Assembly (NCBI GenBank): GCA_002298155.1
Contig: DBME01000060.1
Location: forward strand, 1 to 7,210
Reading direction: 5' to 3'
Length of the DNA: 7,210 nt
Source: Holophagaceae bacterium UBA706
GTDB lineage: Bacteria; Acidobacteriota; Holophagae; Holophagales; Holophagaceae
Shown: positions 1 through 7,210 of the stretch, one piece after another
Layout: every line of letters starts with the position of its first letter
How positions within the stretch are numbered: the stretch's first letter is position 1
Notes under the pieces: model-generated
The model's database searches: none
What the model was told of the DNA's origin: nothing
What the model saw: the letters and a program-made list of their open reading frames with translations, nothing else
Position numbers and translations under genes: made by a program

Positions 1-13
1 AGAAAAAGCCTAT

Positions 14-52
14 CGCCGAGGCGCCGAGGGACCGAGGATCGCCGAGGAAAAG
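14..52 (+). repeat. Short degenerate tandem repeat (CGCCGAGG units)
   Basis: CGCCGAGG occurs exactly at 14-21, 22-29 and 40-47. A shortened copy (ACCGAGG) lies at 31-37, and the array ends in AAAAG (48-52). It sits 25 bp beyond the stop codon of the last operon gene, in non-coding DNA. A related array lies at 7046-7072 at the other end of the window, in the same orientation and also ending in GGAAAG. It looks like a dispersed intergenic repeat family. No function can be read from it. Confidence 0.6.
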
Positions 53-66
53 ATCAAATACTTGAT
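46..66 (-). terminator. Weak candidate terminator of the four-gene operon
   Basis: On the minus strand, 11 bp after the TAA of the AGPS-like gene, the inverted repeat ATCAA/TTGAT (53-57 and 62-66, 4-nt loop) is followed by CTTTTCC. The stem is only 5 bp and AT-rich and the T run only four long, so it is a poor intrinsic terminator. It is, however, the only hairpin plus T-tract seen after the operon. Confidence 0.25.
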
Positions 67-76
67 TCCAGTTTGG

Positions 77-1789
77 TTATCGTTTTGTCGCTTCCGGCAG
101 GTCCAGGCCCAGGGTTCCCCCTGGGTTCATGATGCCGCCCGGGTCCAGATGGGCCTTGATGGCGCGCAGGAGATCCATTTGGGCGGCGCCCAGCTGGCCT
201 TCCAGCCAGGGCGCGGTCATGCGCCCGATGCCGTGGTGGTGGCTCAGGGCGGCGCCGTGGCCGCGGATGGCGTCGAGGATGCCGGCCTGGTAGGCCAGGT
301 ACTCCTCCCGGGAATCCATGCGGGCGATGAAGATGAAATAGAGGTTCGCCCCCTGGGGATAGCAGTGGGACATGTGGGTCATGCAGATGGTGCCTGGGCG
401 GGACTTGCAGTGGGCGCGCACCTCGCGGTGGACCCGTTCCAGGTTGTCCCAGGTGACGGAGCACTCCAGGGTGTCGGTCATGATGCCGAAGTCCTGGAGG
501 TCCTCACGGAGATAAGGATCCCGGAACCGACCGTGCTCCCAGGAGCGCGTGACCAGACCGGTGGTGGAGGTGGCGCCGAACCGGCGGGCGATGCGCCCCA
601 CCTGGCGGCGCACGTTGCGGGCGTAGCCCTTCTCCCCGTCGGTGGAGCCCAGCAGGAGGCAACGCTGGCCGGGCTTGAGGCCCCGCAGACCCAGGATGGC
701 GTCCACGGCGGGGTTCTCCACGCCGTAGAGCTTGAGGGCCACGTCGGTCTCCTCGGGGTCCGACAAACGGAACACGGAAGGCTTGCCGGCTTCGCTCTGG
801 AGGATTTCGCGCACGGCGGCGCAGGCCGAGGACCAGTCCCGGAACATGTAGCTGTAGCGGAGACGGTTGCCGGGCAGGTGCCGGAAGATCCGCAGGGTCA
901 CTTCGGTGAGGATCCCGAAGGCGCCCTCGCTGCCCAGGAGGATCTGGTCCACGTCCGGCCCGGTGGCCGCGGCAGGGAAGTCGCCGGTGCGCAGGACGCC
1001 GGCGGGGGTCACGAAGGACTGGGAGAGGACCAGGTCCTCGATCTTGCCGTAGTAGGTGGAGTTCTGGCCCGCGCCCCGGGTCACCGCCCAGCCGCCCACG
1101 GTGGAGAATTCGAAGGACTGGGGGAAATGCCCGCAGGTGTAGCGCCGAGATGCCCCGAAGAGCTCCGGCGCCGCCTGGAGGATGCGCTCCAGCTCGGGGC
1201 CGTACATGCCGGCCTCGACCGTGATGGTCTGGTCGATTTCGTTGAAGGCGACGACCTTGGCCATGTGGCGCGTGAGGTCCAGGGACACGCCGCCCCGGGG
1301 GCATTCCAGGCCGCGGGTCACGGAGGAGCCGCCGCCCCGGGCCACCACGGGGACGCCCTCGCGGGCGCAGAAAGCCACGATGCGCTCCACCTCGTGGCGG
1401 TTGCGCGGGTAGAGGACGGCGTCGGGGAGGTTCTCCACGATGCCTTCTCGCAGCCGCATGAGGTCGAGCATGGTCTTGCCGTAGGCGACGCGCAGGCGCT
1501 CGTAGCCGTCGACGCAGACGCCCCCCTCGCCGAGCATCGCGCGCAGGGCGTCCAGGACGGAGTCCGGCAGGCGCTGGGGGCAGGGGAATTCGGCGGGGGC
1601 CTCGCCGGTGCGGGAGGGCGCCTTGAAGTCGCTCTGCTCCATGCCGAAGGTGCTGCGCATGAGGCGCGTGAGGCGGGCGTTGGGATGCTTGAATTCGCCG
1701 GGGTCGCCCCACTTGAGGAGGGCGCGCCAGGAACCCGCCGGCGGAGGGACATTGATCCAGGGGGGCTGGAGGTCGGGGGCGGGCGTCAT
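77..1789 (-). CDS. FAD-binding oxidase, alkyldihydroxyacetone-phosphate synthase (AGPS/AgpS) type
   Basis: This 570-residue protein has the two-part layout of the AGPS family: a PCMH-type FAD-binding domain (about 120-305), then an FAD-linked oxidase C-terminal domain (about 310-560). Visible motifs are the FAD loop RGGGSSVTRG (151-160), FSTVGGW (228-234), the YGKIEDLV segment (247-254), LLGSEGAFGILTE (284-296) and SHHHGIGR (516-523) near the C-terminus. Compared from memory with mammalian AGPS, the paired histidines (HHH 517-519), the catalytic tyrosine (Y484 in NLYFIF) and an arginine (R341 in FRLSD) have counterparts. AGPS exchanges the acyl chain of acyl-DHAP for a fatty alcohol, forming the ether bond of alkyl-DHAP without net redox. 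The start ATG has a GAGGAAGG Shine-Dalgarno 8 nt upstream, inside the end of the kinase gene. It is the last gene of the operon, 4 nt after the kinase stop. About eight extra residues lie before the CGHFPQS segment (near 206-218). It could instead be a D-lactate/glycolate-type flavin dehydrogenase, but the HHH motif and overall similarity favour AGPS. The family call is firm and the substrate is inferred. Confidence 0.85.
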   Translation of the reverse strand: MTPAPDLQPPWINVPPPAGSWRALLKWGDPGEFKHPNARLTRLMRSTFGMEQSDFKAPSRTGEAPAEFPCPQRLPDSVLDALRAMLGEGGVCVDGYERLRVAYGKTMLDLMRLREGIVENLPDAVLYPRNRHEVERIVAFCAREGVPVVARGGGSSVTRGLECPRGGVSLDLTRHMAKVVAFNEIDQTITVEAGMYGPELERILQAAPELFGASRRYTCGHFPQSFEFSTVGGWAVTRGAGQNSTYYGKIEDLVLSQSFVTPAGVLRTGDFPAAATGPDVDQILLGSEGAFGILTEVTLRIFRHLPGNRLRYSYMFRDWSSACAAVREILQSEAGKPSVFRLSDPEETDVALKLYGVENPAVDAILGLRGLKPGQRCLLLGSTDGEKGYARNVRRQVGRIARRFGATSTTGLVTRSWEHGRFRDPYLREDLQDFGIMTDTLECSVTWDNLERVHREVRAHCKSRPGTICMTHMSHCYPQGANLYFIFIARMDSREEYLAYQAGILDAIRGHGAALSHHHGIGRMTAPWLEGQLGAAQMDLLRAIKAHLDPGGIMNPGGTLGLDLPEATKR

Positions 1790-1793
1790 GGGT

Positions 1794-3363
1794 TCAGCCT
1801 TCCTCAGGGCGCTCGTCGGAGGCCCGTTCCGGATAGTTCACGATGGACCGGATCTCCCGGTAGAGGGGCTTGAGGCGCTTGTACAGCTTGCGGTAGACCT
1901 TGCGGTAGAGCTTGTCGTAGAGGTCGGCCCGCCCGGGGTCGGGTGTGTAGGTGTGGACGTGGCGCACCATGGCGGCCACGGCCTCGGGGATGCCCGGGTA
2001 GAGGCCCACGCCCGCCGCCGTGATGGCCGCCGCGCCCAGGCCGGCGGTCTCGAAGGTCTCGCCGGCGGTGAGGGGCCGGCCGAAGATGTCCGCGGTGAGC
2101 TGGCAGATCTCCCGGGACTGGGTGGCGCCGCCCGAAATGCCGATGCGGGTGATCTTGACGCCGGCGGCCTTCTCGATCTTCTCCAGGCCTTCCCGGAGCC
2201 CGAACCCGAGCCCCTCCAGGACGGAGCGGTAGAGGTAGCCGCGCGTGTGCACATCCCCGAAGCCGATCATGGCGCCCTTGGTGCCGGGCAGCTTGAGGCT
2301 GGGCCCCCAGTGGGGCAGGGTGAGCAGCCCCATGCAGCCGGCGGGCACGTCCCGCAGGAAGCGGTCCAGGATCGCCTCGGGGGCCACGCCGTGGGCGACG
2401 GCCTCCTGCACCTCCTGGGGGGCCAGCTCGCGCTTGAACCAGGAGATCATCCAGTAGCCCCGGAAGATCTCCACCTCAGGGTTGTAGTGCCCGTGCATGG
2501 CCGCGGGATAGGGCGGCATGAAGGTAATGGGCTCGAAGTAGCGGGACGAGGTGGTCTGCACCGTGGCGGTGGTGCCCAGGGAGAGGCTGGCCATGGTCTC
2601 GTCGACGCATCCGATGCCGATGGTCTCGGCGCCCTTGTCCGACGCGCAGGCGATGACGGGCATCCCTTCGGGGAGCCCGGTGGCCAGGGCGGCCTCCTGG
2701 GAGATGGTTCCCAGCAGGGCGCCCGCGGGCACCAGCTCGGGCAGCTTGGACAGCTCGATGGGGAAGAGCAGGGCCCCCAGCTCCCAGCGCTTGCACCAGC
2801 GCATCTTTTTATAGTTGAAGGGGATGTGGCCGATCTGGGAGGCGACGGAGTCCCGGTAGGCCCCCGTGAGGCGATGGTTCAGGAACCCCGACACCTGGAG
2901 GATCTTGACGGTGCGGTCCCAGATCTCGGGCTGGTTCTGGCGGACCCAGCTGGCCTTGCACTCCTTCTGGAGCTTCTGCACGGCTTCGAGCATGCCCACG
3001 ATGCGGAAGGCGATCCGCTTGAACCAAACGGGCTTGTACACGGAGCGGGCCTTGCGGGTGTCCAGCCAGGTCAGGGCCGGCCGCAGCGGGCGGCCCTCCC
3101 GGTCCAGGAAGACGAGGGTATCCCGCTGCGTGGTCACGCCCACCCCCCGCACGCGGTCGAAGGCCTCGTGGGCCTCCAGCTTGAGGGTGCGCACGGCCTC
3201 GCACAGGCTCTTCCAGTAGAGCTCCGCGTCCTGCTCGGCCCAGCCCGGGCGGGAGACCTGGTACGGCTCGTACTCGATCTTGACCTTGTGGATCAGCGAG
3301 CCGTCCTTGGCGAAAAGCATGGCCCGGAGGCTCTGGGTGCCGCAGTCCAGCGTCAGGAGCGTG

Positions 3364-3371
<8 letters not shown>
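1794..3371 (-). CDS. FGGY-family carbohydrate (glycerol/polyol-like) kinase
   Basis: A 525-residue protein with both FGGY actin-like ATPase domains. The N-terminal phosphate loop is LDCGTQSLRA (8-17). GVTTQRDT (78-85) and the W102 segment form the sugar site, the likely catalytic base is D245 in ASDKGAE, SLGTTATV (264-271) is the second phosphate loop, and GISGGATQSREICQLTADIFG (411-431) is the FGGY C-terminal signature. Such kinases transfer the ATP gamma-phosphate to a terminal hydroxyl of a polyol or sugar in the cytoplasm. The neighbouring glycerol-3-phosphate dehydrogenase suggests glycerol or a glycerol derivative, but the GlpK-like contacts differ (D84 in place of Glu, K246 in place of Gln), so the substrate is uncertain. 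The tail carries a repeated LYxK-type pattern (485-507). I chose the ATG at 3371 because AGGAA lies 5 nt upstream and the domain begins six residues later. An in-frame TTG 37 codons upstream would add sequence lacking any domain. The start overlaps the dehydrogenase stop by 8 nt (ATGGATGA), implying coupled translation. Confidence 0.9.
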
Positions 3372-5084
<1,713 letters not shown>

Positions 5085-5088
<4 letters not shown>

Positions 5089-5819
5089 ACGACCCCCTCG
5101 CCGGTCCTGCCGGGCAACTGGATGAATTCCAATGGATATAGATCGGTCCGCAAGGTGAAGCTCACCGCGTAGTAGACCTCGCGCTTGAGCACCAGGGCCC
5201 GCTCCACGCGGATGGCCTGACGGCTGTGGAGGGCCTTGGCGGCCTCCCGCTCCTCCTTGATGCGGAAATCCAGGGCATGGAAGCGGTTCTTCACCCGGTC
5301 GGGGGCCAGCCCATACGTACCGTTCATGAGGCCGTGGATGGAACCATTGAAATCCGCCGTCTCGATGCCCGGAAAATCGGATTCCCGGAAGTACGAGGTC
5401 TCCACCGCCAGCACGTCGGTGCGGACCAGGCGGAGCCGCTTGAGGTGGAAGACCCGGGGGGCGTCCTCGAAGAACGACCGCAGGAAGGCCGAGGGGATCT
5501 TCTCCGGCGCCAGCCAGCCCGATTCGAGAATGGTGTTGCGCACCGGGTGCCGGGTGCGGGCCAGTTCCTCGGTGATGGACAGGGCGCCGGACAGGGGGTT
5601 GAAGCTGAGGGGGGCCTCCACGAAGGTGCCCTTGCCGTGCATGCGGTAGATGAGGCCCTCGGCCTCCAGCATGCCCAGGGCCTTGCGCACGGTCTCCCGG
5701 CTCGCCTCGAAGATCTTCACCAGTTCGGGTTCGGAGGGCAGCTTCTCCTCCCAGACGCCCTCCGCGATGCGGGCGCGGATCTCCTCCCGGATGGAGGCGG
5801 CGAGGGTCTTCTTGAGCAT
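5085..5819 (-). CDS. GntR-family transcriptional regulator, HutC/UTRA subfamily
   Basis: A 244-residue regulator. Residues about 4-68 form the GntR winged helix, with LPSEPELVKIFEASRETVR (27-45) as the DNA-reading helices and MHGKGTFV (60-67) as the wing. Residues about 85-237 match a UTRA ligand-binding domain: the FHLKRLRLV strand, the conserved ETSYF (140-144), NGSIHGLM (158-165) with YG following, and the closing RTDLYPLEF. UTRA domains sense small metabolites, often sugar phosphates or amino acids, and binding usually releases the protein from its operator. As first gene of the operon it probably controls itself and the three enzymes, acting at the twin boxes at 5839-5864. The ATG at 5819 is preceded by CCGGAG with a 7-nt spacer. 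The in-frame TTG at 5864 would place the operator inside the coding region and is less likely. Classical glycerol operons use a DeoR-family GlpR instead. The ligand cannot be read from the sequence. Confidence 0.92.
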
Positions 5820-5838
5820 GGCTGGACTCCGGACAACC

Positions 5839-5864
5839 TGTCTAGACAACAGATGTATAGACAA
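5839..5864. promoter_or_regulatory. Twin GntR/HutC-type operator boxes
   Basis: TGTCTAGACAA (5839-5849) and TGTATAGACAA (5854-5864) are direct repeats differing at one base, 15 bp centre to centre. The core TGTCTAGACA is a perfect 10-bp palindrome, and the second core is palindromic except at one pair. Published HutC-subfamily operators (NagR/DasR, PhnF, TreR types) share a GT-N-TA-N-AC core that both boxes fit. They lie 20-45 bp upstream of the GntR start, where a bound repressor would cover the promoter and Shine-Dalgarno approach of the operon. They are also 60-85 bp upstream of the divergent DUF2804 gene. Binding by the adjacent regulator is inference. Confidence 0.75.
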
Positions 5865-5890
5865 GTTAATCCCTTCCCCGAAACAGTCAA
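5854..5890 (-). promoter_or_regulatory. Possible promoter region of the operon
   Basis: On the minus strand a -10-like TATACA (5854-5859) lies inside the second operator box, which would make repression simple. The best -35-like match, TTGACT (5885-5890), is 25 bp away, too far for a normal sigma-70 promoter, and nothing at the usual 17-bp spacing resembles a -35. The promoter is probably somewhere in this 104-bp gap, but its elements cannot be fixed by eye. Confidence 0.25.
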
Positions 5891-5923
5891 CGGATTTCCG
5901 GGCCGGAGGCGTAGACTGCAGGC

Positions 5924-6946
5924 ATGCGGCAACTGATCCAGCAGAACGGGAGGGTGGGCTACGGCTGTATTGACGAGCCTATCCTGTTCAATTACGAGGA
6001 CTTCCCTCTTCGGACCTTCTTCGGGCGGAAGGTGGGCCGGTTGCGCCGCCGCCTGGCCCTGGGGAGCTTCACCTACCTGGGGATCCTGGGGGAGGGGTGG
6101 CTGGTGGGCCTGGCGGCGGTGCGGCTGGGCTATGCCGCCAACGTGTTCGGCTACTTCTTCGATTTCGCCACGGGGGAGTTCTGGGAGCATTCCGTCAAGG
6201 ACCTCCCCGGACGACTCCACTTCCCCCTGGACCCCGACGAATGCTCCATCCAGTACGACGGAAGGACCTGCCGTCTGGACCTGGCCAAGTCCCACGCCCG
6301 GGAGACCCTGGAAGTGGAGGCCCGGTTCGGAGGCCGCCTGGAGATCAAGGGGCGGTTCCCCTTCGGCTTCGGCCTCGCGCCGCTGCGGGTGGTGAACCCG
6401 AGCTGCGGGGATCCCAACCGGTTCACCTTCACGGAGAAATGCTCGCCCCTGGTGCCGACCGAGCTGTCGGTGAAATTCGACGGTGCCGAGCGCTCCACGG
6501 ACCCCGGCAAGGCCGCGGCACTTTCCGATTGGTCGGCGGGCTTCTTCAACCGGAACACCAACTGGCTCTGGTCCGCCTTCGCGGCGGTGCTGCCCGACGG
6601 CACGGCCGTAGGGGCCAACTTCGCCGCCCTGGTGAACGAGTCGTACTACCCGGAGAACGCCTTCTGGGTGGACGGCAGGCGGGTGCGGCTCGCCCAGGTG
6701 ATCTTCGACTACGATCCGGAGGAACCCCGCCGGGAGGACTGGCGGGTGCATACCGAGGACGGGCAGGTGGAGCTGCGGTTCCGGCCCATGGGAGAGCGCG
6801 GGGAGCGGTCGCGGCTGCCGTTCCTGAAGGTGAACTTCAGGCAGTTCTTCGGGGAGTACACCGGCTGGCTCAAGGATGCGGGGGGGCGCTCGGTGCGGCT
6901 GGACAGGGTGCGGGGGGTGGCGGAGATACACCTTTCCGTGTGGTGA
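5924..6946 (+). CDS. DUF2804 family protein (function unknown)
   Basis: A 340-residue protein that I recognise as DUF2804 from its overall pattern. It opens with an N-terminal QNGRVGYG...LFNYEDF segment (7-27), has GYFFDFATGEFWEH in the middle (76-89), and SDWSAGFFNRNTNWLWSAFA (201-220). These are followed by GTAVGANFAALVNESYYPENAFWV (226-249, key residues G230, N232, E239, N245) and a closing VNFRQFFGEYTGWL (303-316). Alternating aromatic and polar residues suggest an all-beta fold. There is no signal peptide, membrane segment or recognisable catalytic motif, so it is probably cytoplasmic. No activity is established for the family. The start is bounded by an in-frame TAG at 5912, so ATG 5924 is the only upstream choice. 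Its GGAGG (5905-5909) is 14 nt away, unusually far. It is divergent from the operon across the shared operator region, which suggests co-regulation with the glycerol/ether-lipid-like enzymes, but no more than that. Confidence 0.85.
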   Translation: MRQLIQQNGRVGYGCIDEPILFNYEDFPLRTFFGRKVGRLRRRLALGSFTYLGILGEGWLVGLAAVRLGYAANVFGYFFDFATGEFWEHSVKDLPGRLHFPLDPDECSIQYDGRTCRLDLAKSHARETLEVEARFGGRLEIKGRFPFGFGLAPLRVVNPSCGDPNRFTFTEKCSPLVPTELSVKFDGAERSTDPGKAAALSDWSAGFFNRNTNWLWSAFAAVLPDGTAVGANFAALVNESYYPENAFWVDGRRVRLAQVIFDYDPEEPRREDWRVHTEDGQVELRFRPMGERGERSRLPFLKVNFRQFFGEYTGWLKDAGGRSVRLDRVRGVAEIHLSVW

Positions 6947-7045
6947 TCGATTGGGGTGTCGGCAGGCCCGGCGCTCCATGAATTCGGGTGGGGGCTGACC
7001 CATTGCGGGCTGGTGCATTCGACGAACTGATCAAGCACAGAGCTC

Positions 7046-7072
7046 CACGGAGGCGCAGAGGACACAGGAAAG
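7046..7072 (+). repeat. Short degenerate tandem repeat, related to 14-52
   Basis: CACGGAGG (7046-7053), CGCAGAGG (7054-7061) and ACACAGG (7062-7068) form loose 8-base units ending in AAAG. Further copies may extend upstream (CACAGAG at 7036-7042). The unit shape, period and GGAAAG end match the array at 14-52, so both probably belong to one dispersed family. It lies about 100 bp after the DUF2804 stop codon. Confidence 0.5.
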
Positions 7073-7118
7073 CTGCCAGGGGGTTGGCTTTCACACCACC
7101 CGGGGGATTGAGCGCCGA

Positions 7119-7191
7119 CCCACCCCGCCCGGCCCCTGCTCGCTACGCTCGCCGAAGCTCTGCGAGCTTCGCGTCCATGGGGGGGGGTGGC
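7119..7191. repeat. Nested inverted repeat, REP/BIME-like
   Basis: The outer arms CCACCCC (7120-7126) and GGGGTGG (7184-7190) enclose a perfect 8-bp hairpin, CGAAGCTC (7153-7160), loop TGC, GAGCTTCG (7164-7171). GCTCGC occurs twice (7138-7143 and 7147-7152), and either copy could pair with GCGAGC (7162-7167), giving an alternative fold. No T tract follows on either strand, so it is not a standard terminator. The layout resembles a repetitive extragenic palindrome, but other copies cannot be seen in the window. Confidence 0.5.
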
Positions 7192-7210
7192 CCTTCCGCA
7201 TGCGAGCCTG

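Larger units (their letters stand above)
6947..7210. other. Non-coding region after DUF2804 gene
   Basis: 264 bp without a convincing gene. Open frames here lack Shine-Dalgarno sites and recognisable protein similarity, and run through repeat sequence. It holds the GGAGG-type repeat at 7046-7072 and the nested inverted repeat at 7119-7191, both described separately. I see no clear intrinsic terminator after the DUF2804 stop. Confidence 0.6.

Noticed and set aside
14..52. CRISPR array
   Set aside because: Units are only 8 bases, adjacent or nearly so, without unique spacers of normal length, and there are no cas genes.
62..1873. Long plus-strand open frame (603 codons) opposite the AGPS-like gene
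   Set aside because: It is a high-GC antisense shadow of a gene with clear family motifs. The translation is low-complexity, rich in G, A, V and H, and has no recognisable domain.
5820..5864. Upstream TTG start adding 15 residues to the GntR regulator
   Set aside because: It would put the twin operator boxes inside the coding sequence. The ATG at 5819 has a well-spaced Shine-Dalgarno and fits family N-termini.
5717..7018. Minus-strand open frame (433 codons) opposite the DUF2804 gene
   Set aside because: It crosses the intergenic operator and part of the GntR gene, is proline- and histidine-rich, and has no family resemblance. The DUF2804 reading on the plus strand is coherent.

Overview
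The window is high-GC bacterial DNA with Shine-Dalgarno sites and tightly packed genes. It holds one four-gene operon on the minus strand (about 77-5819) and one divergent gene on the plus strand (5924-6946). Nothing in it fixes the taxon. The GC-rich coding style, the purine-rich intergenic repeat units and the gene mix would fit an acidobacterium of the Holophaga/Geothrix type or a deltaproteobacterium-like soil bacterium, but that is a guess.

Layout, read in the direction of operon transcription. A GntR-family regulator with a HutC-type (UTRA) ligand domain comes first (5085-5819). It overlaps by 4 nt a GlpD-like FAD-dependent glycerol-3-phosphate dehydrogenase (3364-5088). That gene overlaps by 8 nt an FGGY-family kinase (1794-3371). 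After a 4-nt gap comes an FAD-linked oxidase-fold protein of the alkyldihydroxyacetone-phosphate synthase (AGPS) type (77-1789). The junctions ATGA, ATGGATGA and TGA-ACCC-ATG imply a single, translationally coupled mRNA. Divergent from it, across a 104-bp intergenic region, is a DUF2804-family gene (5924-6946). The intergenic region carries two near-identical 11-bp GT-CTAG-AC type boxes, a good candidate operator for the GntR protein.

In pathway terms a kinase could make a glycerol phosphate, the GlpD-like enzyme could oxidise it to dihydroxyacetone phosphate (DHAP), and an AGPS-like enzyme acts on acylated DHAP to make the ether bond of alkyl-DHAP. The most attractive reading is a regulated module for ether-lipid (alkylglycerol) synthesis, salvage or breakdown. 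The required DHAP acyltransferase, fatty-alcohol source and alkyl-DHAP reductase are not in the window, and the kinase differs from classical GlpK at glycerol-contact positions, so its substrate is open.

The ends of the window are non-coding. Positions 1-76 hold a tandem CGCCGAGG repeat and a weak terminator-like hairpin. Positions 6947-7210 hold a related repeat and a nested inverted repeat resembling a REP/BIME-type element.
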